Assembly: GCA_028696715.1 (NCBI GenBank) | Contig: JAQVGO010000008.1 | Location: 1-53,622, forward strand | Direction of reading: 5' to 3' | DNA from: Bacteroidales bacterium | GTDB taxonomy: Bacteria > Bacteroidota > Bacteroidia > Bacteroidales > F082 | DNA length: 53,622 bases | Shown: positions 9,195 through 17,337 of the stretch, piece after piece | Numbering within the stretch: the first letter of the stretch is position 1 | Layout of the letters: the number at the start of each line of letters is the position of its first letter | The notes under the pieces: model-generated | What the model saw: only the letters and a program-made list of their open reading frames with translations | Databases searched by the model: none | Told to the model about the DNA's origin: nothing | Program-made: the position numbers and the translations under genes

Positions 9195-9911
9195 ATGGAT
9201 AACAATATGATTCGTCTTGAAGCAATTTCACGTCACTATAAGGTTGGTACAGAAATAGTTAAAGCACTTGATGAAATCACGCTTAATATCCGGCGTAATG
9301 AGTATGTTGCCCTGATGGGGCCCTCGGGTTCCGGCAAATCAACCCTGATGAATCTTTTGGGTTGTTTGGACACGCCGACTGCCGGCTCCTATTTTTTGAA
9401 CGGAAAAGACGTCAGCCGAATGAACGACAACGAATTGGCTGATATAAGAAACAAAGAAATCGGGTTTATTTTTCAGACGTTTAATCTCCTTCCCCGTTCC
9501 ACTGCACTCGAAAATGTGATGTTGCCCCTTGTTTATTCCGGGATTGGCAAGCAACAGCGATTAGAGATAGCAGAAAAAGTGTTGGCAGATGTGCAACTAA
9601 CAGATCGAACCAAACACCGGCCAAACGAATTGTCTGGTGGTCAGCGCCAACGAGTTGCCATTGCCAGGGCATTGGTGAATAATCCATCGATCATTTTGGC
9701 GGATGAACCAACCGGAAATCTGGACTCAAAAACCTCTGTTGAAATAATGGGTTTACTCGAAACAATTCATCAGGCGGGCAATACGATCATTGTTGTTACA
9801 CACGAAGAGGATATTGCCCTGTATGCACATCGCATCGTTAGGCTACGTGATGGCAGAATAGAATCGGATGAATTGAATCAAAATATTATCACCGTTGCGC
9901 AACGGCAGTAA
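9195..9911 (+). CDS. ABC transporter ATP-binding protein, LolD/MacB/FtsE type
   Basis: This ATPase subunit would power an inner-membrane ABC complex. The 238-residue protein has Walker [10 protein letters not shown], the Q-loop in [22 protein letters not shown] (the latter typical of the MacB/LolD/FtsE group), signature [15 protein letters not shown], Walker [14 protein letters not shown] and the switch histidine in VVTHEEDIA. No permease gene lies beside it: the upstream gene is a methyltransferase and the downstream one an adenosyltransferase, so the partner must be encoded elsewhere. The frame opens at 9159, but the promoter box at 9167-9174 makes ATG 9195 ([12 protein letters not shown]) the first usable start; ATG 9207 is a possible alternative. 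Confidence 0.93.
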   Translation: MDNNMIRLEAISRHYKVGTEIVKALDEITLNIRRNEYVALMGPSGSGKSTLMNLLGCLDTPTAGSYFLNGKDVSRMNDNELADIRNKEIGFIFQTFNLLPRSTALENVMLPLVYSGIGKQQRLEIAEKVLADVQLTDRTKHRPNELSGGQRQRVAIARALVNNPSIILADEPTGNLDSKTSVEIMGLLETIHQAGNTIIVVTHEEDIALYAHRIVRLRDGRIESDELNQNIITVAQRQ

Positions 9912-9978
9912 GATTGCTTATCGTCTAATTTTTTAAACAATCCGGCTGCAAGCTTGTTATCTCCCTAAAACACTTACT

Positions 9979-10545
9979 ATGGCAGACGATTTTAAAATCT
10001 ATACCCGCACGGGTGATAAAGGACAAACCGCACTCATCGGCGGCACCCGTGTTCCTAAATATCACAATAGAATTGAAGCATACGGCACGGTAGATGAGCT
10101 TAATTCTTTTGTGGGTTTGATACGTGATCATGAGAACACAGATGAACACAGCCGGAAAATTTTAATTGAAATACAAGACAGGCTTTTCACAATTGAAACA
10201 CATTTGGCTGAAGATAAAAACGCTTTTGTTGCCAGACCGATGCCCTCATTAGGAGCACTTGATATTGAGCTACTCGAAAAAGAGATAGATAAAATGAATC
10301 TTGAGTTGCCCGAACTCACCAGTTTTATACTTCCGGGCGGACATATGGTAGTCTCTTTCTGTCATGTGGCACGCACAGTTTGTCGGAGGGCGGAGCGTTT
10401 GGTTGTGCAATTGAGTGAACGATATCCTGTTGATGAGCTCGATTTGCAATACCTCAACCGGTTATCTGACTACTTTTTTGTGCTGGCCAGATACCTCGGC
10501 AATCAGAACGGTGCCATCGAAACAGTCTGGAAAGCACGTTATTAG
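9979..10545 (+). CDS. Cob(I)alamin adenosyltransferase, PduO type
   Basis: This enzyme transfers the 5'-deoxyadenosyl group of ATP to cob(I)alamin, making adenosylcobalamin. The 188-residue protein matches the PduO/MMAB family from end to end: YTRTGDKGQTALIGGTRVPK (ATP-binding N-terminus), EAYGTVDELNSFVGL, the LPGG segment and the CRRAERL helix that holds conserved Arg and Glu of the active site. Length is normal. No cobalamin riboswitch or other B12 gene is visible in the 67 bp upstream or nearby; it may be read from the promoter of the ABC ATPase gene. The enzyme usually supplies B12-dependent methylmalonyl-CoA mutase, which is not in this window. Confidence 0.93.
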   Translation: MADDFKIYTRTGDKGQTALIGGTRVPKYHNRIEAYGTVDELNSFVGLIRDHENTDEHSRKILIEIQDRLFTIETHLAEDKNAFVARPMPSLGALDIELLEKEIDKMNLELPELTSFILPGGHMVVSFCHVARTVCRRAERLVVQLSERYPVDELDLQYLNRLSDYFFVLARYLGNQNGAIETVWKARY

Positions 10546-10572
10546 TGCATTTTATGAAATGATTGTTTTTTC

Positions 10573-10602
10573 TTGACTTCGAATAAAAAAAAATTACTTT
10601 TG
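10573..10602 (+). promoter_or_regulatory. Promoter of the DUF2795 gene
   Basis: TTG at 10573-10575, 19 bases, TACTTTTG at 10595-10602: a complete TTG-N19-TAnnTTTG match. The ATG at 10632 follows 29 bases later. Confidence 0.8.
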
Positions 10603-10631
10603 CAAAAAATTTCACCTAAAGATTAGGAATT

Positions 10632-10853
10632 ATGTATTGGACACTTGAATTAGCTTCAAAACTGGAAGATGCTCCCTGGCCGGCCACAAAGGATGAATTA
10701 CTGGAATGGGCTATTCGCTCAGGTGCCCCTCAGGAAGTTATCGAGAACCTTCAGGAAATGGAAGATGAAGGCGAGATTTATGAACGTATTGAAGATATCT
10801 GGCCGGATTATCCTACCAAGGAAGATTTCTTTTTTCATGAAGACGAATATTAA
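10632..10853 (+). CDS. Small DUF2795 family protein
   Basis: A 73-residue acidic cytoplasmic protein with the DUF2795 pattern: LEDAPWPATKDELLEWAIRSGAP followed by an acidic helix and a C-terminal tail FFHEDEY. It has its own consensus promoter and a strong terminator, so it is a single-gene unit, which supports it being real and well expressed despite its size. The function of the family is not known; the small size and helical nature could suit a binding partner of a larger complex. An overlapping frame at 10669-11007 is a shadow. Confidence 0.9.
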   Translation: MYWTLELASKLEDAPWPATKDELLEWAIRSGAPQEVIENLQEMEDEGEIYERIEDIWPDYPTKEDFFFHEDEY

Positions 10854-10860
10854 AAAACTT

Positions 10861-10887
10861 AAAACCGGCTTCTGGCCGGTTTTTTTA
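10861..10887. terminator. Bidirectional terminator between the DUF2795 gene and rsmD
   Basis: AAAACCGGC pairs with GCCGGTTTT around a 5-base loop, with an A-run on one side and a T-run on the other. It can therefore end transcription from both converging genes. The T-run overlaps the rsmD stop codon. Confidence 0.85.
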
Positions 10888-11421
10888 TGCCTGTCTGAAA
10901 AAACTGAAATGAACCCTGCCGTAATGACGCATCTCAACAAAAGCAGGATGCTCCGAAAAATCTTCATTGCCGGAATGTTCTATTACAAGCAATCCTCCGG
11001 GCTCTAATAAACCGTGTTCGAATACAAGTTGTACAAGTAGTTGGAAATGTGGACTGTCGTATGGCGGATCAGCAAATATCAAATCGAATTTTTGTCGGGT
11101 GGTTGGAACAAACTTAAAAACGTCCATTTGCAACACTTGCAGGTTTTCAATCTGTAGTTTTTCTATTATTGACCTGATAAAACGCACACAATAAGGATGC
11201 TGATCAATAGCCAACACACTTTTACCTCCGCGTGAGGCCATTTCGTAGGCAATATTGCCAGTGCCCGAAAATAAATCCAACACCTTGAGCTGATCCAACT
11301 CTAACAGATTTTCGAGGATATTGAACAGACTTTCTTTAGCCATATCCGTTGTGGGTCTCACAGGCAGACTAGCTGGTGCAACAATTTGTCGGCGCTGATA
11401 TTTCCCCCTTATAATTCGCAT
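10885..11421 (-). CDS. rsmD: 16S rRNA (guanine(966)-N(2))-methyltransferase
   Basis: RsmD methylates N2 of G966 in 16S rRNA during 30S assembly. The 178-residue protein starts MRIIRGKYQRRQI, a typical RsmD opening, and has RPTTDMAKESLFNIL, SAM motif I VLDLFSGTGNIAYE, and the catalytic motif IV DPPY in FDLIFADPPYDS. Length is that of the family. Its first 13 bases overlap the end of the DUF3822 gene, pointing to translational coupling in a three-gene operon (12893 to 10885). Such pairing of rsmD with DUF3822 is, as far as I recall, common in Bacteroidota. Confidence 0.96.
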   Translation of the reverse strand: MRIIRGKYQRRQIVAPASLPVRPTTDMAKESLFNILENLLELDQLKVLDLFSGTGNIAYEMASRGGKSVLAIDQHPYCVRFIRSIIEKLQIENLQVLQMDVFKFVPTTRQKFDLIFADPPYDSPHFQLLVQLVFEHGLLEPGGLLVIEHSGNEDFSEHPAFVEMRHYGRVHFSFFRQA

Positions 11422-12281
11422 TGCAAAGTATTGAATAATAAGCTATTATGATGCCATATCAGGGTTTCAAACACATAACTGTAGTCAAAATTTTTGTTGC
11501 GCGTTTCGAAGCTAATATTTCTGATGTATCTTTCGCTTATCTCAAAAATGGCTGAACTTTGTTCGATGGCACCCGACAAAATCAAAGGTGTTTTTTCGGG
11601 ATTAAGTTGTTGCTGTTCCATGGCAAAAAGCAGAAAGTAAATGAAATCTTCTTTGGTATTGAAGCGAAAAATATTGTAGAATTTAAATTTTTGATCTTCA
11701 ATCACTAACATATCAAAGCAACGATTTCGAACCTGCACAAACACTGCAGAATCAAACTGCTTGTTTTTATTGGCAATTAGCACCGATTCAATAAAAGCAC
11801 TGCTGATATGATGCACCCTGGCGTTGGCCCATAGATCTTTGATTTTGGCCATGAGAACATTAGAGATATAATATACAACGGAGGCATCGGCAGTTTTGAG
11901 CAGATCGCTCGAAATTCTGCTATTTTCCTGAAAAGCCTGCGCAAAAGCAAGATAGGTTCCTTTTTCTTTTTCGTCGTAAAGCGGATTAGGAACCAAAGCC
12001 ATATGATTGTTTTCGACCAACACCCTGACTTGTTGATAGGGGTAGGCAATCCAGGCATGTTTCATGATAATTTCGTCGAGGATATTAACGAGACTAATCA
12101 CTTCGTTTCGGGCAGAAAAGCTATAGGTTTCGAGGCCGACAAATCGTTGTTTTTCCGGCGAAAAAATTACAAATGAAAAACCATCCGGAGCTATCCGGAT
12201 GGTCATTTGAAAGTTTTTTGAGTAGTCTTGTTTAAAAGACTTGTCAATCAGACTAAGTGTTGGTTTCGACGGGGCAATCAT
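11409..12281 (-). CDS. DUF3822 family protein
   Basis: A 290-residue cytoplasmic protein of the DUF3822 family, recognised by its opening (LIDKSFKQDYSKNFQMTIRIAPDGFSFVIFSP), the segment VLVENNHMALVPNPLYDE and its fixed place before rsmD. The alternating beta strands and the FNTKEDFIYFLLFAMEQQQL segment recall actin-like or RNase H-like folds, but this is a visual impression only. Its role is unknown; the tie to rsmD suggests a link to ribosome assembly or rRNA modification (inference). It overlaps rsmD by 13 bp and lies 12 bp after the gene upstream. Confidence 0.88.
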   Translation of the reverse strand: MIAPSKPTLSLIDKSFKQDYSKNFQMTIRIAPDGFSFVIFSPEKQRFVGLETYSFSARNEVISLVNILDEIIMKHAWIAYPYQQVRVLVENNHMALVPNPLYDEKEKGTYLAFAQAFQENSRISSDLLKTADASVVYYISNVLMAKIKDLWANARVHHISSAFIESVLIANKNKQFDSAVFVQVRNRCFDMLVIEDQKFKFYNIFRFNTKEDFIYFLLFAMEQQQLNPEKTPLILSGAIEQSSAIFEISERYIRNISFETRNKNFDYSYVFETLIWHHNSLLFNTLQCEL

Positions 12282-12293
12282 GGCAAAAAGTTG

Positions 12294-12893
12294 TCATTCC
12301 CAATTACCATCTGTTGATGGCTCGGTCATGGAACCTACTTTAAGGCCGGGATATTTGTCGATATCTTCTTCGCCTGCAATAATGTTATAAATACGTTGCT
12401 CTTCTAATCCTTTTAAATAAGCCATGAAGGGTGCTTTGACTTCAAAAACACTCACTGTTACACCACCGCGGTCGATACTTCCGGCATCCATTTCAAATTC
12501 AACGCCATCGCTAAATGGGATGTATCGGATGTTATCTACATTGAAGCTTTTCCTTTTTCCGAATAGCGAATCTAATACTTTCACATAGCCGAGGGTGTCG
12601 GATATTGTTTTTGTAAAAGTAGTATCTTCCGGATCGGGCACGAGTTTTACAACAGGAATCTCACCAGATTTTAAAAATGCTATCAGGCTGTCGAAGCTCG
12701 GAGTGTAACTGTTGTTTGCCTGTTTAAAAATGGATTGTGCATTACGAATATCTTTTAGTCGCTGAACGACTTCCACTTCACGCTGGGCTCGTTCTTTTTT
12801 AAACCTGACAGGTTTGTTGATGCTTTCATATACCATGTATCCCAGAACGATGATCACGGCAAACAAAACGATTTTTAGGATTAGATTCTTCAT
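12294..12893 (-). CDS. Single-pass membrane protein of unknown function
   Basis: A 199-residue protein with one N-terminal membrane anchor (residues about 5-23, ILKIVLFAVIIVLGYMVYES), then a charged helix (FKKERAQREVEVVQRLKDIRNAQ) and a periplasmic beta-rich part. The segment VVQRLKDIRNAQSIFKQANNSYTPSFDSLIAFL resembles the region after the transmembrane helix in type II pseudopilins, where such a helix is followed by a processed-length check on the substrate, but there is no prepilin peptidase site, so this may be only chance. It is the first gene of the operon with DUF3822 and rsmD and has a TAnnTTTG box upstream. Function unknown. Confidence 0.82.
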   Translation of the reverse strand: MKNLILKIVLFAVIIVLGYMVYESINKPVRFKKERAQREVEVVQRLKDIRNAQSIFKQANNSYTPSFDSLIAFLKSGEIPVVKLVPDPEDTTFTKTISDTLGYVKVLDSLFGKRKSFNVDNIRYIPFSDGVEFEMDAGSIDRGGVTVSVFEVKAPFMAYLKGLEEQRIYNIIAGEEDIDKYPGLKVGSMTEPSTDGNWE

Positions 12894-12912
12894 AGGGCAT
12901 GATTTTTCAGTG

Positions 12913-12920
12913 CAAATGTA
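12913..12920 (-). promoter_or_regulatory. Promoter -7 box of the 12893-10885 operon
   Basis: On the minus strand the bases read TACATTTG, matching TAnnTTTG, 19 bases before the ATG at 12893. Confidence 0.6.
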
Positions 12921-12967
12921 AAGTTTTTTTCTTATTATTATTTGAAAACTAAGATAGTTGATAAATT

Positions 12968-12983
12968 ATTAACAGCTGTTAAT
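12968..12983. promoter_or_regulatory. 16-bp perfect palindrome, possible operator
   Basis: ATTAACAGCTGTTAAT is a perfect palindrome between the 3' end of the histidine kinase gene and the promoter of the 12893 operon, about 48 bases upstream of the -7 box. It lacks a T-run on either side, so it is not a typical terminator; an operator bound by a dimeric regulator is possible. Confidence 0.4.
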
Positions 12984-13000
12984 TTGCTATTATAGTGGAT

Positions 13001-15904
13001 TTATCCATCAATAATTTCTTTTATCACCGGAAGCATAAGCTCGGCTTTTATGGGTTTAGACAGATAGGCATCGCAGCCGGCGGCAAAACAGGCTTCTTTT
13101 TCTTCAGTCATGGCAAAGGCTGTTTGTGCAATAATTGGCAGGGTGGGCCTGAACGACTTTATTCGGTTTGTTGCTTCCAGGCCATTGAGCTGTGGCAGTT
13201 GAATATCCATCAGCACCAGATCGATATCCGGATTTGTAACACACATTTCAACCGCATCGCTACCTGTAACAGCTCTTAACACATTGGCGCGTGTGCCCTG
13301 AATAATGATATTGAGCAAGTCGAAACTGGAATCTACATCTTCGACAATGAGGATCGTTTTCCCTTCAAAATTGTACTGATGGCTCAATAACTTGCTTTGT
13401 TTCACAGCATTTTCGCGAGCCTTACCAAAGTGAGGCAAAACAATGATAAAACGTGTACCTTTCCCGGGTTGCGATTCAAGTTTGATGCTGCCTCCCATCA
13501 TTTGTACATATTGTTGAACGATACTCAGACCCAGCCCGGTTCCGGGATATATTTTTTTGCTGTCATCGTTGAGTTTGGTAAAATGTCTGAATATTTTTCG
13601 TTGCTGTTCTTCGGCGATTCCTATTCCCGAATCCTGAACAAAGAGTTCAATGTCATCCACCTCCTGATTGTTGTTGAAGTTGGCAACAAAACCAAATACA
13701 ATGCCTCCTTCATCAGTGAATTTAATGGCATTGTCGAGCAGATTAACAACAACCTGTCGCAATTTTTCTACATCGGTATGTATGATTACATCCTGATCGG
13801 GGAGGGTAAGTTCCCATTTGAGATGTTTTTTGTTTCGTTGATTCAGAATGGATTTATAGCTTGCTTCCAGTTCCAGAAAAAGCTTATTGAGCGAGAAGTA
13901 TTCCGGGTTGAGGTGGCTTACTCCGGCTTCAATTTTTGCCAGACTGATGATGTCGTTTATCAGGTTGAGCAACGATTCTCCGTTTTGAAGGATGAGCTGT
14001 ATAAATTTGGATTTCTCTTCTTTTGTAATGGTTTCATCATCAAGCAATTGACTAAATCCAACAATGGCGTTAAGTGGTGTGCGAATTTCGTGCGACATAT
14101 TGGAGAGAAAGGCTGTTTTTAATCGGTCTGATTCTTTAGCTTTTATAAGGGCCTTAGCCAGTTTTTGTTCTTCTTTTTTTCGGTTTGTAATATCGCGTCC
14201 CCAAACAATCAATCCTTTGGTAGTGTTATCGGGATTAAACAAAGGGATTTTGTACACATCATAAGTTCTGATAGCGCCATCAGGCCCCGGAATTTCTTCA
14301 TCACCCCGGGTAATCTTCCTTTTTTGCCAGGCTATCTCATCCGAAGCAATACAATTGCGGAGTGCATCTTTGTGTGTTGGGCTGTATTCGGCCAGTTCGG
14401 CATCAGTTTTCATTTTATAATCGACCCCGGTAAGGTTAAAAAGCTCAAGATCGGCCTGATTAGCTTCCAGCCAGCGACCTTTTGCATCTTTAAAACAAAT
14501 GATATCCGGCGTGGTGTTGATTAAGGTTCGGAGCAGCTCTTCCTGTTCCTGAATTGCGGCATGTGATTTCTTGAGAGAATTTCGGGCTTCCTCTATTTCG
14601 AAGTTTTGCTGCGTTAATACCTGATTCGCCTTTTTGTTGCGCCGGTATAGTTTGAACAAAAAATAAATAATAACAGAAAGTACCAGCAGAAAAAGTAAAC
14701 TAATATAACTAACTAACTTCTGAAACCGGAGTTTCTGTTTTTGCTCCCTGATAAGCTCTTGCTGTATGCTTTGTTCCTTTATCAAGGAATTCATCTCGCG
14801 TTGATGATTTTCAATTTCGAAACGGGCCAGAAGATTTTTTACGGCCGTTGAATCAAACAGGGTTTTTACAGAATCGAAGAGGCTGTGGTAGTGTGTTACG
14901 GCTTTGAGAGCCTTGTTTGTATTATTGCTTGTTTTGTAGGTTTCAAAAAGGTTGCGTAAGGCATCGAGCCGAAGTTGCCGGTCGTTTTTTGAATAGCTGA
15001 TAGCCAGTGCTTTATTAAATTCTGTGATTGCATTGTTGTAATTTTTCGTTTCAAAATAACAGTTGCCCAGTCCCAGACAATTATTTCCGCTTTCAATGCC
15101 AATTTGGTTGTAATAATCGGCTGCTTTTTTATAGAAAATCAGGGCACTGTCAAATTGATCTTTTCTAAAATGTATCATCCCGAGGTTATGATAGCTGTCG
15201 GCAATGCCTAATTTGTCGTTGTTGCGTTTGCCAATTTTAATAGAAATCCGGAAGGTTGCCAATGCTTCGTCGTACTTGTTTAAATTGATCAATACCAGGC
15301 CAATGTTATTTTTAGCACTCATCATTCCGGTAGAATCGTCCTGCAACTCTGCTATTTCGAAAGATTTGGTGAAATAGTTGAGACTTTCGTCGAATGACGA
15401 CAAATGATAATACAAGGATCCCAGATTGTTGTAGAGCCTGCCAAGCGAAATCGTATCGCTTTGCTGCAAACGGATATCCAGTGCTTTTAAATACATTTCG
15501 ATGGCTGTGTTATAGTCGCCTATGCCTGTGCGCATAATGCCCAGGTTGTTATAAATATTACCGACCTCTTTGGTGTCGCCAAGTTTTTCAAAAAGCACTA
15601 AGGCCGAATCGAAATGTGGTATGGCTTTATCCGGATTTTCGTTATAGTAGTATGCAATGCCAACGGTTTTGTGTGCATGAGCCAATATTGAGTCGTGCTG
15701 GATTTTTCCAGCTTTTTCTAATGCCATCTGGCTGTATGTTAAAGCTTTTTCCACTGATTTACCATAAAAACTTTTAGCCAGTAAAATGTAATCACTTACC
15801 TGGTTCACCTCACTTTTTTTAGTTTCGGTAGTTGTTTGTGCAGTCAGGGTGCAAAAGGAATTAAGCACCACAAAGCTTATCAACAGCAAGCATGATTTGA
15901 TCAT
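13001..15904 (-). CDS. TPR-containing hybrid sensor histidine kinase/response regulator
   Basis: The 967-residue protein is an inner-membrane sensor. In order: signal peptide (about 1-22, ending LTAQ), a periplasmic array of tetratricopeptide repeats (about 60-340; units like IYNNLGIMRTGIGDYNTAIEMY), one transmembrane helix (about 396-420), a coiled coil, a PAS domain (about 458-570, LINTTPDIICFKDAKGRWLEAN), a HisKA domain with phospho-acceptor His in MSHEIRTPLNAI (about 602), a HATPase domain with DNAIKFTDEGG and GTGLGLSIV, and a receiver domain with VLMDIQLPQLNG (phospho-Asp about 899) and the Lys of LSKPI. All catalytic residues are present. The stimulus, through the TPR domain, is unknown. 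Its ATG overlaps the stop of the preceding gene (ATGA), so the two are coupled. Confidence 0.95.
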   Translation of the reverse strand: MIKSCLLLISFVVLNSFCTLTAQTTTETKKSEVNQVSDYILLAKSFYGKSVEKALTYSQMALEKAGKIQHDSILAHAHKTVGIAYYYNENPDKAIPHFDSALVLFEKLGDTKEVGNIYNNLGIMRTGIGDYNTAIEMYLKALDIRLQQSDTISLGRLYNNLGSLYYHLSSFDESLNYFTKSFEIAELQDDSTGMMSAKNNIGLVLINLNKYDEALATFRISIKIGKRNNDKLGIADSYHNLGMIHFRKDQFDSALIFYKKAADYYNQIGIESGNNCLGLGNCYFETKNYNNAITEFNKALAISYSKNDRQLRLDALRNLFETYKTSNNTNKALKAVTHYHSLFDSVKTLFDSTAVKNLLARFEIENHQREMNSLIKEQSIQQELIREQKQKLRFQKLVSYISLLFLLVLSVIIYFLFKLYRRNKKANQVLTQQNFEIEEARNSLKKSHAAIQEQEELLRTLINTTPDIICFKDAKGRWLEANQADLELFNLTGVDYKMKTDAELAEYSPTHKDALRNCIASDEIAWQKRKITRGDEEIPGPDGAIRTYDVYKIPLFNPDNTTKGLIVWGRDITNRKKEEQKLAKALIKAKESDRLKTAFLSNMSHEIRTPLNAIVGFSQLLDDETITKEEKSKFIQLILQNGESLLNLINDIISLAKIEAGVSHLNPEYFSLNKLFLELEASYKSILNQRNKKHLKWELTLPDQDVIIHTDVEKLRQVVVNLLDNAIKFTDEGGIVFGFVANFNNNQEVDDIELFVQDSGIGIAEEQQRKIFRHFTKLNDDSKKIYPGTGLGLSIVQQYVQMMGGSIKLESQPGKGTRFIIVLPHFGKARENAVKQSKLLSHQYNFEGKTILIVEDVDSSFDLLNIIIQGTRANVLRAVTGSDAVEMCVTNPDIDLVLMDIQLPQLNGLEATNRIKSFRPTLPIIAQTAFAMTEEKEACFAAGCDAYLSKPIKAELMLPVIKEIIDG

Positions 15905-16353
15905 AAAACGTTTTGATTAATTTGGTTCATCTGTTCGTAATTGAGCAAATGTTTGCAGTGGGTCAGGCTGCCATTCTGAACATTTATGCGGTATAAATAG
16001 TAGTCTTTGGCGTTTGTTATCATCAGATAATTAACCTGGAGCGACTGATTGTAGCGTGAGGCTTGCTCCAGTGTCGAGTTGCCTAAATCAATATGAGCGG
16101 CTTTACATTCCACAATCATCAATGGTGTATGGTTCTCTGAAAATACTACAATATCGCAACGTTTAGTAAGTTTTCCGAGCTTTATGGTGTATTCAACAGC
16201 GATTAAGCCCACCGGAACATTAAGCTTATTAACCAATAGATGTAATACTTGTTGACGAACTTTTTCTTCCGGCGTAAGAGCAACATAACGCCTTCTGATT
16301 GGGTCAAAAACCTGTGCCTGGTTATCAGTTTCTTTCGTTTTAAACCATTCCAT
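15901..16353 (-). CDS. HsdR N-terminal-like PD-(D/E)XK domain protein
   Basis: This 150-residue protein is a stand-alone version of the type I restriction enzyme R N-terminal domain. It carries a PD-(D/E)XK nuclease signature: RCDIVVF (Asp) and IVECKA (Glu and Lys of the E-x-K motif), preceded by VFDPIRRRYVALTPEEKVRQQVLHLLV, which marks the Bacteroidota family usually found near holA. There is no methylase, specificity or helicase subunit, so it is not part of a restriction system. The frame opens at 16383, but a TAnnTTTG box at 16385-16392 places transcription start after that codon, so ATG 16353 (MEWFKTKE) is chosen. Its stop overlaps the start of the sensor kinase gene (ATGA). Role unknown, possibly DNA repair. 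Confidence 0.88.
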   Translation of the reverse strand: MEWFKTKETDNQAQVFDPIRRRYVALTPEEKVRQQVLHLLVNKLNVPVGLIAVEYTIKLGKLTKRCDIVVFSENHTPLMIVECKAAHIDLGNSTLEQASRYNQSLQVNYLMITNAKDYYLYRINVQNGSLTHCKHLLNYEQMNQINQNVL

Positions 16354-16384
16354 AAAACTACAAACAAACAATCCTTTTCGCAAA

Positions 16385-16392
16385 CAAAGATA
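16385..16392 (-). promoter_or_regulatory. Promoter -7 box of the PD-(D/E)XK gene and sensor kinase operon
   Basis: On the minus strand the bases read TATCTTTG, matching TAnnTTTG. Transcription would start near 16378, downstream of the frame's first ATG at 16383 and before the chosen ATG at 16353. Confidence 0.65.
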
Positions 16393-16539
16393 TGAATTCA
16401 GCTGCGTTATTTGTGGGCTATTTGAATATTTCGTAAAAAAAGATCATTGTTCATTCCCCAAAAGAGCCTGCAGGAATTAGCTTTTTATACTGTAAAGCCA
16501 AAACAGAGTTTAAACGATCTTTCACTTGTATAAAACCAT

Positions 16540-16547
16540 TAAATTTG
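16540..16547 (+). promoter_or_regulatory. Promoter -7 box of the AMP nucleosidase gene
   Basis: TAAATTTG matches TAnnTTTG and lies 17 bases before the ATG at 16565, giving a leader of about 10 bases. Confidence 0.6.
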
Positions 16548-16564
16548 TAAGTTAAAATGCATTT

Positions 16565-17335
16565 ATGAAAACCAAGAAAGAAATTGTTGAAAACTGGCTG
16601 CCTCGCTACACCGGTTTGCCACTCGATCAGTTTGGAGAATACATCTTGTTAACAAATTTTAATCAGTACCTCGAATTATTTGCGCAATGGCATAACGTGC
16701 CCATTATAGGAGAAGATCATCCCATGCCTTGTGCCACTTCGGGCCACATCACGATAATAAATTTCAGCATGGGCAGTGCCAATGCAGCAACCATAATGGA
16801 TTTGCTGGGAGCAATACATCCAAAGGCAGTTTTGTTTTTGGGAAAATGTGGGGGAATCAAGCGGAAGAATCAGGTTGGCGATTTGATTTTACCCATTGCT
16901 GCCATTCGGGGAGAGGGAACATCAGCTGATTATTTGCCCGAAGAAGTTCCGGCATTGCCGGCATTTAGTCTGCAAAAGGCAATTTCGACAACCATCAGAG
17001 ATCATGGCCGCGATTATTGGACAGGAACGGTTTACACAACTAACAGGAGAGTTTGGGAGCATGATGACGAATTTAAAGAATACCTGATCGAAACCCGTTC
17101 GATGGCAGTGGATATGGAAACAGCCACCATCTTTGTGGTTGGTTTTGCCAATGAAATACCCACCGGAGCCTTGTTGCTGGTATCGGATCAGCCCATGATT
17201 CCGGAAGGGGTCAAAACATCCGATAGCGATCGAAAAGTAAATCATCGCTATGTGGCCGAACACCTCAAAATTGGTATCGATGCTTTGCAACAGCTTATAA
17301 ACAACGGAATTACAGTAAAACACCTGCGGTTTTAG
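16565..17335 (+). CDS. amn: AMP nucleosidase, short form
   Basis: AMP nucleosidase splits AMP into adenine and ribose 5-phosphate, helping balance the adenylate pool. The 256-residue protein belongs to the nucleoside phosphorylase/nucleosidase fold: NFSMGSANAATIMDLLGAI, VLFLGKCGGIK (phosphoribosyl-binding loop), RGEGTSADYLP, and MAVDMETATIFVVGFA with the conserved Glu of the nucleobase pocket, then LLLVSDQPM. It matches the short Bacteroidota form, which lacks the N-terminal regulatory domain of the enterobacterial enzyme. The holA gene starts 3 bp after its stop, so the two are co-transcribed. Confidence 0.93.
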   Translation: MKTKKEIVENWLPRYTGLPLDQFGEYILLTNFNQYLELFAQWHNVPIIGEDHPMPCATSGHITIINFSMGSANAATIMDLLGAIHPKAVLFLGKCGGIKRKNQVGDLILPIAAIRGEGTSADYLPEEVPALPAFSLQKAISTTIRDHGRDYWTGTVYTTNRRVWEHDDEFKEYLIETRSMAVDMETATIFVVGFANEIPTGALLLVSDQPMIPEGVKTSDSDRKVNHRYVAEHLKIGIDALQQLINNGITVKHLRF

Positions 17336-17337
17336 TT

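Noticed and set aside
13397..14122. 241-residue plus-strand frame opposite the sensor kinase gene
   Set aside because: It lies wholly opposite conserved HisKA and HATPase codons; the translated sequence has no family features.
15901..16353. Part of a type I restriction-modification system
   Set aside because: Only the R-subunit N-terminal domain is present; no helicase, methylase or specificity gene is nearby, so it is a stand-alone family member.
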